Assembly: GCA_946062035.1 (NCBI GenBank)
Contig: CAMGTS010000053.1
Location: forward strand, 1 to 7,968
Length of the DNA: 7,968 nucleotides
Reading direction: 5' to 3'
Source: an uncultured Bacteroidales bacterium
GTDB taxonomy: Bacteria > Bacteroidota > Bacteroidia > Bacteroidales > UBA932
How positions within the stretch are numbered: the first letter of the stretch is position 1; every line of letters starts with the position of its first letter. Shown here piece after piece: positions 1 through 6,457 of this stretch. A program made the translations under genes and the position numbers. Under the pieces are notes generated by a model. That model was not told the DNA's origin. It saw nothing but the letters and a program-made list of their open reading frames with translations, and made no database searches.

Positions 1-913
1 TTAAAGACTTCTTACCAAAATTTCTGAACTTCATAAGTTCATTCTTCTGATGAGATACCAAATCTGCAAAAGTGTCTATCTCGGCAGCCTTCAAGCAATT
101 AAGAGCTCTTACAGAGAGATCCATATCGCTGAGTTTCTTCATAAGAAGCTGACGCATTCTCAAAGTCTCTTCATCGAACTCAGGATTCTCTTTTTCTGCT
201 GTCTGCCAGAGAGACATATTCTCATCTGAGAATAGCATAAAATGATAAATCAAGATCTTTGCAGCCTCTTTCAAAGCCTCTTTAGGCTGAATAGAGCCGT
301 CAGTCGTAATCTCAAGGCTAAGACTTTCATAGTCCGTCTTCTGAGCAATACGACAAGGCGCCACAGTATATTTAACATTCACAATCGGTGTGAATATTGA
401 ATCTATTGCGATCGTTCCTATAGGGGCGTTCTCGTTCTTGTTCTCATCCGCAGGAACCCAGCCTCTACCCTTACCGATTGTAAGAGTGATAGTGAGTTTC
501 ACAGACTCCTCCATGAAGCAGATGTGCTGCTCAGGATTGAGAACTCTGAACGCTGTGAGATTTCTTGAAATATCATCGGCGGTGAACTCGGTCTTGCCTG
601 AGATGCTCATAGTCACGGTCTCTCCCTCTTCTGTCTCGACCATTCTCTTGAATCTGATTTTCTTAAGGTTCAAGATAATGTCGATAACCCCTTCAATGAC
701 ACCGTGAATAGTGGCAAACTCGTGGTCAACTCCCTCAATTTTGACGGAGGTGATAGCAAAACCTTCCAGAGATGACAACAATACTCTTCTCAACGCATTG
801 CCGATGGTAACTCCGTATCTTGACTCCAATGGTCTGAACTCGAACTTACCGAAGGTATCAGTTGATTCAAGCATTATTACCTTATCTGGTTTCTGAAATG
901 CTAATATCGCCAT
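1..913 (-). CDS. rpoA: RNA polymerase subunit alpha, C-terminal end cut by window
   Basis: The alpha subunit dimerises to nucleate assembly of the beta and beta' subunits, and its C-terminal domain contacts promoter DNA and activators. I translated 304 codons from ATG at 913-911 ([11 protein letters not shown]) with no stop before the edge. The N-terminal domain shows the assembly motif [19 protein letters not shown] (residues 33-51). The linker falls near residues 235-250. The C-terminal domain carries VRALNCLK (268-275) and FGKKSL (299-304), matching the E. coli DNA-binding residues R265, N268, C269, G296, K298 and S299. About 25-30 C-terminal residues lie beyond position 1, judging from relatives of about 330 aa. 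The TTA at 1-3 is not a stop in this frame, because the last complete codon is 4-2 (Leu). It starts 31 bases after rpsD behind an A-rich leader without an SD. rplQ would be expected next, outside the window. Confidence 0.98.
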   Translation of the reverse strand, partial: MAILAFQKPDKVIMLESTDTFGKFEFRPLESRYGVTIGNALRRVLLSSLEGFAITSVKIEGVDHEFATIHGVIEGVIDIILNLKKIRFKRMVETEEGETVTMSISGKTEFTADDISRNLTAFRVLNPEQHICFMEESVKLTITLTIGKGRGWVPADENKNENAPIGTIAIDSIFTPIVNVKYTVAPCRIAQKTDYESLSLEITTDGSIQPKEALKEAAKILIYHFMLFSDENMSLWQTAEKENPEFDEETLRMRQLLMKKLSDMDLSVRALNCLKAAEIDTFADLVSHQKNELMKFRNFGKKSL

Positions 914-944
914 ATTATTTTTTTTAAATGGTTATGAAATTCTA

Positions 945-1565
945 CTACTTAGAGTACAACTCAACGATAAGCTGCTCGTTGATGTTCTCCGGGATTTCTG
1001 TTCTCTCAGGCAAATTCAAGAACTTACCTTCAAGTTTAGCGGAATTCCACTCGAGCCAAGAATATTTTGCAGGAGCGGCTGCCAAAGAGTTAGTAATAAC
1101 CTCAAGGCTCTTTGATCTCTCTCTTACGCCGATAACATCACCAGGTTTTACGTGTACAGAAGGTATTCCGACAACCTCACCGTTAAGGCAGATGTGACGG
1201 TGGCTAACAAGCTGTCTTGCAGCCGCGCGTGTAGGCGCGATACCAAGTCTGTAAACGATATTATCCAAACGAGACTCGAGCAACATAAGGAGGTTCACAC
1301 CCTTGATACCCTTCATCTTGGAAGCCTCAGTATAGAGGTTACGGAACTGCCTCTCAAGGACACCGTAAGTATATTTTACCTTCTCCTTCTCCTTCAGCTG
1401 AGTACCGTACTCAGAGACTTTGCTTCTCTTCTTAGCGGCACCGTGCTGTCCCGGAGGATAGTTCTTGTTTTCGTGATTTCTCTTTTCGTAAGCTTTATCA
1501 GCACCATAAATCGGCTCGCCGAATTTGCGGGCGATTTTTGTTTTTGGTCCAGTATATCTTGCCAT
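945..1565 (-). CDS. rpsD: 30S ribosomal protein uS4 (S4)
   Basis: uS4 is a primary 16S rRNA binder that starts assembly of the small-subunit body and helps guard decoding accuracy at the mRNA entry. The 206-residue product begins [17 protein letters not shown] and has the NYPPGQHG motif (35-42). The S4 RNA-binding domain covers roughly residues 97-160 ([20 protein letters not shown], then [16 protein letters not shown]), and the protein ends VELYSK. It is a C-minus form without the N-terminal zinc cysteines. Compared with the Bacteroidetes pattern I recall ([17 protein letters not shown]), it has about five extra residues between GADK and NYPPGQHG (positions 25-34). A partial SD, AAAGGA, lies 8 bases before the start, just after the rpsK stop. 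In E. coli S4 represses the alpha operon; whether it does so here cannot be seen. Confidence 0.98.
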   Translation of the reverse strand: MARYTGPKTKIARKFGEPIYGADKAYEKRNHENKNYPPGQHGAAKKRSKVSEYGTQLKEKEKVKYTYGVLERQFRNLYTEASKMKGIKGVNLLMLLESRLDNIVYRLGIAPTRAAARQLVSHRHICLNGEVVGIPSVHVKPGDVIGVRERSKSLEVITNSLAAAPAKYSWLEWNSAKLEGKFLNLPERTEIPENINEQLIVELYSK

Positions 1566-1573
1566 AATCTTAT

Positions 1574-1579
1574 TCCTTT
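1574..1579 (-). promoter_or_regulatory. Partial Shine-Dalgarno site of rpsD
   Basis: AAAGGA lies 8 bases before the rpsD ATG at 1565, in the 18-base gap after rpsK. It is weaker than the AGGAGG sites and could be chance in an A-rich leader, but its spacing is right. Confidence 0.45.
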
Positions 1580-1583
1580 AAAA

Positions 1584-1973
1584 TTAAACTCTACGGCGAC
1601 CTTTAGGTCTGCAACCATTGTGAGGAAGCGGAGTAACGTCAACTATTTCGGTTACCTCGATACCTGCGTTGTGAATAGTCCTTATAGCAGACTCTCTACC
1701 TGCACCAGGTCCCTTTACAAAAGCCTTAACCTTGCGCAAACCTGCGTCAAATGCGACCTTTGCGCAATCCTCTGCTGCAACCTGAGCTGCATACGGAGTG
1801 TTTTTCTTTGAGCCTCTGAAACCCATCTTGCCGGCAGATGACCAGCTTATTACCTGACCCTTACTGTTTGTGAGGGTAACGATAACGTTGTTGAAGGTAG
1901 AAGAAATATGGGCCTGACCAAATGCATCAACCTTAACAACTCTCTTTCTATTTGTTGTAACTTTCTTTGCCAT
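1584..1973 (-). CDS. rpsK: 30S ribosomal protein uS11 (S11)
   Basis: uS11 sits on the platform of the small subunit, close to the mRNA exit path and the E-site side, where it contacts 16S rRNA. The 129-residue product matches the family over its full length: [16 protein letters not shown] (21-36), [20 protein letters not shown] (43-62), [13 protein letters not shown] (86-98), and the conserved tail [16 protein letters not shown] (114-129). The Asn119-Gly120 pair matches the site converted to isoaspartate in E. coli S11. The basic N-terminal tail ([14 protein letters not shown]) is usual for this lineage. The start ATG follows the rpsM stop by 12 bases, with no SD in the leader GGCAGTTGAATT. 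The order rpsM-rpsK-rpsD-rpoA is the standard alpha operon. Confidence 0.98.
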   Translation of the reverse strand: MAKKVTTNRKRVVKVDAFGQAHISSTFNNVIVTLTNSKGQVISWSSAGKMGFRGSKKNTPYAAQVAAEDCAKVAFDAGLRKVKAFVKGPGAGRESAIRTIHNAGIEVTEIVDVTPLPHNGCRPKGRRRV

Positions 1974-1985
1974 AATTCAACTGCC

Positions 1986-2363
1986 TTATTTAGTTGCTTT
2001 CTTCTTGTTAGCCACTGTCTTTTTCTTTCCCTTCCTTGTACGGGCGTTGTTCTTAGTGCTTTGCCCTCTGACAGGCAGTCCTAGTCTGTGACGGATACCT
2101 CTGTAGCAGCCAATATCCATAAGACGCTTAATATCGAGCTGACGTGCTGTCCTAAGCTCGCCCTCGATCTTATACTCCTCTGCAATCGTCTTTCTTATTG
2201 CAGCAATTTGGTCATCTGTCCAATCGTCCACCTTGATGTTAACATCAATGTTGTTCTTCTCAAGGATCTTTTTGGCAGACTTACGACCAATTCCGAAGAT
2301 ATAGGTCAAACCTATCTCTCCCCTTTTGTTTTTTGGTAAATCTATTCCGGCTATACGTGCCAT
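1986..2363 (-). CDS. rpsM: 30S ribosomal protein uS13 (S13)
   Basis: uS13 lies in the head of the small subunit, where it bridges to the large subunit (uL5) and touches P-site tRNA through its C-terminal tail. The 125-residue product opens [20 protein letters not shown] and has the helix-hairpin-like [14 protein letters not shown] (21-34). The signature [17 protein letters not shown] spans 85-101, followed by [14 protein letters not shown]. Ser102 in GQSTKNN replaces the Arg found in many phyla; I recall this as usual in Bacteroidetes. The lysine-rich tail ([12 protein letters not shown]) is expected for the tRNA-contacting extension. A 44-base gap separates it from rpmJ, one of the two longest gaps in the window. 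It holds no SD, only an A/T-rich leader with a possible weak stem. Confidence 0.98.
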   Translation of the reverse strand: MARIAGIDLPKNKRGEIGLTYIFGIGRKSAKKILEKNNIDVNIKVDDWTDDQIAAIRKTIAEEYKIEGELRTARQLDIKRLMDIGCYRGIRHRLGLPVRGQSTKNNARTRKGKKKTVANKKKATK

Positions 2364-2407
2364 ACTCTATTGTTTACTTTGTTTGAATTATTCCATTAAC
2401 AGAGCTA

Positions 2408-2524
2408 TTAACCCTGACGCATCTTGAACTTAGGGTTCTTCTTGCAAATGATATATACGCGGCCTTTGCGTCTTACAATCTTGCAATCTGCACTGCGCTT
2501 TTTAACTGATGCCTTTACTTTCAT
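2408..2524 (-). CDS. rpmJ: 50S ribosomal protein bL36 (L36), C-minus-like form
   Basis: This gene of 38 codons plus stop encodes bL36, a small protein buried among 23S rRNA helices of the large subunit. The translation runs [20 protein letters not shown] (1-20), then [18 protein letters not shown] (21-38), which matches the family end to end. The classical zinc ligands by E. coli numbering are C11, C14, C27 and H33. Here position 11 is Ser and 33 is Phe, while Cys14 and Cys27 remain, so a normal zinc site is not expected. The stop TAA is followed in frame by TAG, giving tandem stops. It lies between infA and rpsM, its classical place. The leader (31 bases after infA) is A/T-rich and lacks an SD. 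Confidence 0.96.
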   Translation of the reverse strand: MKVKASVKKRSADCKIVRRKGRVYIICKKNPKFKMRQG

Positions 2525-2555
2525 CGTATTGTGTATTTAAAAATTCTTAGCTGAG

Positions 2556-2774
2556 TTATTTGTACCTGAATGATATTCTACCCTTAGTAAGGTCGTAAGG
2601 AGACATCTCCACCTTAACCCTGTCGCCCGGTAAAATCTTGATGTAGTGCATCCTCATTTTTCCGGAGATATGGGCGATAATCACCGGACCGTTATCTATT
2701 TCAACCTTGAACATTGCGTTTGACAATGCTTCGATGATTGTTCCGTCTCTCTCTATTGCCTCCTGTTTAGACAT
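2556..2774 (-). CDS. infA: Translation initiation factor IF-1
   Basis: IF-1 binds the A site of the 30S subunit during initiation and cooperates with IF-2 and IF-3 to select initiator tRNA. The 72-residue product has the normal length and is a single S1-like OB fold. Recognisable stretches are [20 protein letters not shown] (1-20), MFKVEIDNG (21-29), [20 protein letters not shown] (31-50) and [17 protein letters not shown] (51-67), with the usual RISFRYK-type end. The start is preceded by an A-rich leader (TGAAAATAAAAATCAAG and on) without an SD, the common arrangement in Bacteroidetes. It follows map by 24 bases. Pairing of map and infA between secY and rpmJ is typical of this phylum and of Firmicutes. 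Confidence 0.98.
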   Translation of the reverse strand: MSKQEAIERDGTIIEALSNAMFKVEIDNGPVIIAHISGKMRMHYIKILPGDRVKVEMSPYDLTKGRISFRYK

Positions 2775-2798
2775 ATACTAACTTGATTTTTATTTTCA

Positions 2799-3563
2799 TT
2801 AAATGTTGTCGATGTAGTCGAATGTGGTTAAAATATCCGGAGCGCCCTTTTTGACAGCCACGGTCCACTCGAAGTGAGCCGACTTCTTGCCGTCAGAAGT
2901 TGCTATGCCCCAGCCGTTTTCCTGCTCGTAAACTTCTTTTTTACCAGCATTGATCATAGGCTCTATGCAGATGACCATTCCCTCTTTCAATCTCTTGCCC
3001 GAACCTGCCTTTCCATAGTTTGGAACAAACGGATCCTCATGCATATCTCTTCCTATGCCGTGTCCTACAAGTTCCCTTACAACAGAGAAGCCTCTGTTCT
3101 CACAATAAGACTGGACCGCATGACCGATATCACCTATCCTGTTGCCGTCAATAGCCTGCTTCGCCCCAAGAGCCAAAGCCTCTTTTGTCGTCTTCAGAAG
3201 ATAGGCGGTCTCTTTGTCGACCTCGCCTACAGGAAATGTGTAAGCGGAGTCGCCATAGAAACCTTTATATATCGTTCCGCAATCAACGGAAACTATATCA
3301 CCCTCCTTAAGTTCATAATCGCTTGGAAAGCCATGAACCACGACATCGTTGACAGAGATACAGAGAGTCGCAGGGAAACCGCCGTATCCGAGAAATCCAG
3401 GAACAGCGCCGTTGTCTCTGATGAACTCCTCAGCCCTTTTGTCCAAAGCCTTGGTGGTGACACCAGGAGCGACAAGCTTACCGACCTCCGCTAAAGTCTT
3501 TGATACGAGAATCGCATTCTCCCTCAAAATTTCTATCTCTTCTAATGTCTTAAGGTGTATCAT
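2799..3563 (-). CDS. map: Type I methionine aminopeptidase
   Basis: This cytoplasmic metalloenzyme removes the initiator methionine from nascent proteins when the second residue is small. The 254-residue product has the pita-bread fold landmarks in order: His77 (DVVVHGFP), Asp94 (VSVDCGT), Asp105 (FYGDSAY), His168 (VGHGIG), His175 (DMHEDP), Glu201 (CIEPMI) and Glu232 (AHFEWT). These correspond to E. coli H79, D97, D108, H171, H178, E204 and E235, so all five metal ligands and both substrate histidines are present. There is no N-terminal zinc-finger extension, so it is a minimal type Ia-like enzyme. Residue 233 is Trp where E. coli and many relatives have His (FEHT). A weak GAGG lies 5 bases before the start. 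It sits 19 bases after secY, and adk, often found here in Firmicutes, is absent. Confidence 0.98.
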   Translation of the reverse strand: MIHLKTLEEIEILRENAILVSKTLAEVGKLVAPGVTTKALDKRAEEFIRDNGAVPGFLGYGGFPATLCISVNDVVVHGFPSDYELKEGDIVSVDCGTIYKGFYGDSAYTFPVGEVDKETAYLLKTTKEALALGAKQAIDGNRIGDIGHAVQSYCENRGFSVVRELVGHGIGRDMHEDPFVPNYGKAGSGKRLKEGMVICIEPMINAGKKEVYEQENGWGIATSDGKKSAHFEWTVAVKKGAPDILTTFDYIDNI

Positions 3564-3582
3564 TTTAACCTCAATGAACTAT

Positions 3583-4902
3583 TTAATATGAACGTCCCTT
3601 TAACCTTCCGGTCTTTGTAAGGCCGTCATAATGTCTCATCAACAAGTGGCTTTCTATCTGTTGCAGGGTGTCCAAAACAACTCCGACAATAATCAGCAAA
3701 CTTGTACCACCGTAGAACTGTGCAAACTGATTGTTAATGCCAAGTATCATAGCCAAAGCCGGAAGAATACCCACGATAGCGAGGAATATTGAACCCGGAA
3801 GGGTAATACGAGACATAACCGAATCGATGTAATCCGCAGTCTTCTTACCTGGTTTTACACCCGGTATGAAACCACCGTTTTTCTTCATTTCTTCCGCCAT
3901 CATGTTAGGATTAACAATAACGGCTGTGTAGAAATATGTGAAGATGATGATAAGGAGAGCGAATACCGCATTGTACCAAAATCCCTTGATATTCGAGAAA
4001 GTAGCGGCGAAACCACGTGTCGCGTCGAAACTTGCGAATATAAGAGGGAGCATCATCAATGCCTGAGCGAAGATGATAGGCATAACGTTAGCAGCATTGA
4101 TTTTCAATGGGATATACTGTCTTACGCCACCATACTGCTTGTTGCCGATGATTCTCTTTGCGTACTGTACAGGAATCTTGCGAGTACCCTGAACGAGAGC
4201 TATAGTAGCCACGAAAACAAGGAACAAGAAGATTAGTTCCACGATAAGCATAAGGAAACCGCCCGATGCGTTTACCCTCTGGGTAAATTCTGCGGCAAGA
4301 GCAAACGGAAGTCTTGCGACGATACCAATCATGATGATGAGTGATATACCATTGCCGATACCTCTGTCTGTAATGCGCTCACCGAGCCACATAATGAACA
4401 TTGTACCACCTATCAATACCAATGTGCAGAACAGGTTGAATGAGAAGCCTTTCAAAAGGAAAGCCGCCTCAGGAAGCTGTGCGTGCAAGTTGGTAAGATA
4501 TGCAGGGCCTTGAAGTGCAAGAATAACTATGGTGAGATAACGGGTCCACTGATTCATCTTTCTTCTTCCGCTCTCCCCCTCTCTCTGCATTTTCTGGAAG
4601 TATGGAATCATTATCCCAAGAAGCTGAAGCACGATTGATGCGGAGATGTAAGGCATTACACCCAACGCAAATATAGAAGCATTTCCAAAGGCTCCGCCTG
4701 AGAACATATTGAGCAATCCCATAAGACCCTCAGATGTCTGTGCCGCAAGATCGGAATTGGCGATAAGCGACGGGTCTATTCCTGGCATTACTACAAAGCT
4801 TCCCAATCTATAAACCAAGATAAGAAGTATCGTATAGACGATTCTCTTTCTAAGTTCTTCGATCTTGAAAATGTTCTTTATAGTCTCTATCAGTTTCTTC
4901 AT
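3583..4902 (-). CDS. secY: Protein translocase channel subunit SecY
   Basis: SecY forms the inner-membrane channel for secreted and membrane proteins, with SecE and SecG and driven by SecA or the ribosome. The 439-residue product has ten hydrophobic segments, roughly at residues 20-38, 72-97, 121-141, 155-173, 183-203, 214-236, 268-290, 310-331, 368-388 and 396-414. Family motifs are visible: GVMPYISASIVLQLL (81-95, start of the second helix and pore region), GERITDRGIGNGISLII (174-190), GTRKIPVQYAKR (239-250, cytoplasmic loop 4) and KNGGFIPGVKPGKKTADYI (341-359, loop 5, which contacts SecA and the ribosome). The C-terminus ends GRLKGRSY. The ATG follows the rplO stop by 5 bases (TAACTACAATG) with no SD, which suggests coupling to rplO translation. 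Length and motifs are complete. Confidence 0.98.
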   Translation of the reverse strand: MKKLIETIKNIFKIEELRKRIVYTILLILVYRLGSFVVMPGIDPSLIANSDLAAQTSEGLMGLLNMFSGGAFGNASIFALGVMPYISASIVLQLLGIMIPYFQKMQREGESGRRKMNQWTRYLTIVILALQGPAYLTNLHAQLPEAAFLLKGFSFNLFCTLVLIGGTMFIMWLGERITDRGIGNGISLIIMIGIVARLPFALAAEFTQRVNASGGFLMLIVELIFLFLVFVATIALVQGTRKIPVQYAKRIIGNKQYGGVRQYIPLKINAANVMPIIFAQALMMLPLIFASFDATRGFAATFSNIKGFWYNAVFALLIIIFTYFYTAVIVNPNMMAEEMKKNGGFIPGVKPGKKTADYIDSVMSRITLPGSIFLAIVGILPALAMILGINNQFAQFYGGTSLLIIVGVVLDTLQQIESHLLMRHYDGLTKTGRLKGRSY

Positions 4903-4907
4903 TGTAG

Positions 4908-5357
4908 TTATTCAATTACTGTTGCTGTACCCTTAAGTGCCTCTATTTTTTCAATTGCGGACTTTGAGAATGCATCGGCTGAAACCTGAAGCTGAGCTGT
5001 AAGCTCACCATTGCCGAGAATCTTCACAAGATCGTTCTTTGAAACAAGACCATTCTCGATCAAAGTAGCTTTTGTAATAGCCGTTGCGTTGATCTTCTCA
5101 CTCAATTTCTGAAGAGAAGAGAGGTTGATAACCTTATATTCAACCTTTTTAGTGTTATGGAAACCGAACTTAGGCAACTGTCTCTGAATAGGCATCTGAC
5201 CGCCCTGGAAACCCATCTTGTCTGAGTAACCGCTGCGCTGCTTTGCGCCATTCATACCACGAGTTGATGTGCCACCGTGTCCCGAACCTTCGCCGCGACC
5301 GATTCTCTTCTCCTTTCCGAGTGCACCCTTTGCAGGTTTTAATGTATGTAATTTCAT
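4908..5357 (-). CDS. rplO: 50S ribosomal protein uL15 (L15)
   Basis: uL15 is a late-assembly protein whose long glycine- and arginine-rich N-terminal extension threads into 23S rRNA. I chose the ATG at 5357, giving 149 residues starting MKLHTLKPAKGALGKEKRIG. This is the family N-terminus and it lies 7 bases after a perfect AGGAGG. An upstream in-frame ATG at 5393 would add 12 residues and overlap the end of rpmD, so I rejected it. Visible landmarks are RGEGSGHGGTSTRGMNGAKQ (21-40), the GFQGGQMPIQRQLPKFGF block (49-66) and the C-terminal VKILGNGELTAQL (111-123). In most bacteria uL15 is encoded between rpmD and secY, as here. Termination 5 bases before secY suggests linked expression of the two. 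Confidence 0.98.
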   Translation of the reverse strand: MKLHTLKPAKGALGKEKRIGRGEGSGHGGTSTRGMNGAKQRSGYSDKMGFQGGQMPIQRQLPKFGFHNTKKVEYKVINLSSLQKLSEKINATAITKATLIENGLVSKNDLVKILGNGELTAQLQVSADAFSKSAIEKIEALKGTATVIE

Positions 5358-5364
5358 CTGTAAA

Positions 5365-5370
5365 CCTCCT
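5365..5370 (-). promoter_or_regulatory. Strong Shine-Dalgarno site of rplO
   Basis: AGGAGG lies 7 bases before the rplO ATG at 5357. Read on the minus strand it continues from the rpmD stop as TAAAGGAGG, so ribosomes ending rpmD stop next to the site. It also decides the rplO start against the upstream in-frame ATG at 5393. Perfect SDs are uncommon in Bacteroidetes. Confidence 0.85.
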
Positions 5371-5550
5371 TTAAATTTCTTCAACGGTAACAAGGTGGAG
5401 AACTTTGTCGATCTGACCTTTTACAGTTGGAGTGAGTTCAACTTCTACGGAATGATGAATCTTTCTGATTCCGAGAGAATAAAGAGTCTCAATCTGCTTT
5501 TTTGTAGCACCGCTCTTACTTCTCACCTGTGTAACCTTAACTTTAGCCAT
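5371..5550 (-). CDS. rpmD: 50S ribosomal protein uL30 (L30)
   Basis: This is a 59-residue protein of the large subunit, the short bacterial form of uL30, which binds 23S rRNA. The translation is MAKVKVTQVRSKSGATKKQI (1-20), ETLYSLGIRKIHHSVEVELT (21-40) and PTVKGQIDKVLHLVTVEEI (41-59). It fits the family pattern of an N-terminal VTQVRS strand, a TL-LGLRK-like turn (TLYSLGIRKIHHSV, 22-35) and a C-terminal GQIDKVLHLVTV segment. It lies between rpsE and rplO, the standard place. A perfect AGGAGG 7 bases upstream overlaps the rpsE stop codon. Its own TAA stop overlaps the SD stretch of rplO. It is absent from some bacterial lineages but present here in intact form. Confidence 0.97.
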   Translation of the reverse strand: MAKVKVTQVRSKSGATKKQIETLYSLGIRKIHHSVEVELTPTVKGQIDKVLHLVTVEEI

Positions 5551-5557
5551 TATGATT

Positions 5558-5563
5558 CCTCCT
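5558..5563 (-). promoter_or_regulatory. Strong Shine-Dalgarno site of rpmD
   Basis: AGGAGG lies 7 bases before the rpmD ATG at 5550. The rpsE stop codon TAG (5564-5562) overlaps it as TAGGAGG. This arrangement suggests termination-reinitiation coupling from rpsE to rpmD. Confidence 0.85.
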
Positions 5564-6086
5564 ATCCGTTAAAAACATTATTCATAGGAACGCCTCTCAA
5601 ACCTGCTACGGTGTATGCGTCTCTCATCTCAGCAAGAGCCGCGATAGTAGCCTTCACAAGGTTGTGAGGGTTTGACGAACCTTTTGATTTTGCAAGCACA
5701 TCGTGGATGCCGACAGACTCAAATACGGCACGCATAGCACCTCCAGCCTTTACTCCTGTACCAGGAGCGGCAGGCTTCATGAATACTCTTGCGCCACCGA
5801 ATTTTGCGCTCTGCTCGTGAGGAATAGTCTCCTTGCTGAGCGGAACCTTCACAAGGTTCTTCTTAGCGTCCTCAATGCCTTTTGATATAGCCGTAGTAAC
5901 CTCATTGGCCTTACCAAGTCCGTAGCCTACAACGCCTTTACCATTACCTACAACTACTATAGCAGCAAAACTGAAGTGACGACCTCCCTTTGTTACTTTG
6001 TTAACTCTTCTTACTGCAACCAATCTGTCCTGAAGTTCCAGATCTGTAGTTTTAACTCTTTTATCTTTCTCGTTAATTTCTGCCAT
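5562..6086 (-). CDS. rpsE: 30S ribosomal protein uS5 (S5)
   Basis: uS5 sits at the mRNA entry channel of the small subunit together with uS3 and uS4, and affects decoding fidelity and helicase activity. The 174-residue product has the N-terminal S5 double-stranded-RNA-like domain with the signature [20 protein letters not shown] (26-45), then [18 protein letters not shown] (46-63). The C-terminal domain includes [20 protein letters not shown] (105-124) and ends [10 protein letters not shown]. Length is ordinary for the family. The start lies 5 bases after the rplR stop (TAAAGACTATG) and has no SD, unlike its neighbours rplR and rpmD, so it probably depends on coupling to rplR. The stop TAG is part of the rpmD SD (TAGGAGG). 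Confidence 0.98.
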   Translation of the reverse strand: MAEINEKDKRVKTTDLELQDRLVAVRRVNKVTKGGRHFSFAAIVVVGNGKGVVGYGLGKANEVTTAISKGIEDAKKNLVKVPLSKETIPHEQSAKFGGARVFMKPAAPGTGVKAGGAMRAVFESVGIHDVLAKSKGSSNPHNLVKATIAALAEMRDAYTVAGLRGVPMNNVFNG

Positions 6087-6091
6087 AGTCT

Positions 6092-6442
6092 TTAGAATTT
6101 AAGACCGCCCTTACGTGCGGCATCTGCCAAACTTTTAACTCTGCCGTGATAAAGGTAACCACCACGGTCAAAAGCAACCTCGGTAATTCCCTTGGCTGTA
6201 GCGACCTGAGCGGCAGCCGCTCCTACGAGAGCCGCAATCTCTGTGTTGGTCTTGCCAGTTGTGTCGATAGCCTTATCCAAAGAGGATACTGCTGCGAGGG
6301 TAACACCTTTTACATCATCAATGAACTGCACATAGATCTGTTTGTTAGATCTGAAGATGCTCATTCTTGGTCTCTCCGCTGTTCCGCTTATAACCTTACG
6401 GATACGGTAACGGATTCTCTGTCTTCTTTCTTGCTTATTCAT
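6092..6442 (-). CDS. rplR: 50S ribosomal protein uL18 (L18)
   Basis: uL18 binds 5S rRNA and, with uL5, anchors it to the central protuberance of the large subunit. The 116-residue product begins with a strongly basic tail ([20 protein letters not shown]), followed by the core motifs [20 protein letters not shown] (24-43) and [11 protein letters not shown] (47-57). It ends with the diagnostic block [20 protein letters not shown] (88-107) and AARKGGLKF. It is complete and of usual length. A perfect AGGAGG lies 8 bases before the ATG, directly overlapping the second of two tandem stop codons at the end of rplF. It is followed by rpsE after only 5 bases. Confidence 0.98.
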   Translation of the reverse strand: MNKQERRQRIRYRIRKVISGTAERPRMSIFRSNKQIYVQFIDDVKGVTLAAVSSLDKAIDTTGKTNTEIAALVGAAAAQVATAKGITEVAFDRGGYLYHGRVKSLADAARKGGLKF

Positions 6443-6450
6443 ATTCTTAC

Positions 6451-6456
6451 CCTCCT
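6451..6456 (-). promoter_or_regulatory. Strong Shine-Dalgarno site of rplR
   Basis: AGGAGG lies 8 bases before the rplR ATG at 6442. The minus strand reads TAGTAGGAGGG here: the first TAG is the rplF stop and the second in-frame TAG overlaps the SD. This is the third perfect SD within about 1.1 kb. Confidence 0.85.
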
Positions 6457-6457
6457 A

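Noticed and set aside
1..3. TTA at the left edge, which would be a TAA stop on the minus strand
   Set aside because: It is out of frame for rpoA, where the last whole codon is 4-2 (Leu). The family also continues beyond FGKKSL, so rpoA is cut by the window and not truncated.
1152..1811. Plus-strand open frame of 219 codons
   Set aside because: It lies antisense to rpsD and rpsK, which match known families fully. The predicted protein has no recognisable motif and a composition typical of a frame shadow.
2308..2315. Minus-strand TAGGTTTG resembling the Bacteroidetes -7 promoter element
   Set aside because: It lies inside the rpsM coding sequence with no TTTG at the proper upstream distance, and the codons there encode the conserved GLTYIF region.
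2874..3494. Plus-strand open frame of 206 codons antisense to map
   Set aside because: Map is complete with all catalytic residues on the other strand. The plus-strand frame has no family features and no leader signals.
3564..3582. Possible missing adk between secY and map
   Set aside because: The gap is 19 bases with no remnant. The secY-map arrangement without adk is normal in Bacteroidetes, so nothing suggests a recent deletion.
5358..5393. Upstream in-frame ATG giving a 12-residue longer uL15 (MLPLKKFKGGLQ...)
   Set aside because: It overlaps the rpmD 3' end. The extra residues are the SD and the rpmD end read in another frame, and the family N-terminus MKLHTLKPAKG begins at 5357 after a perfect SD.
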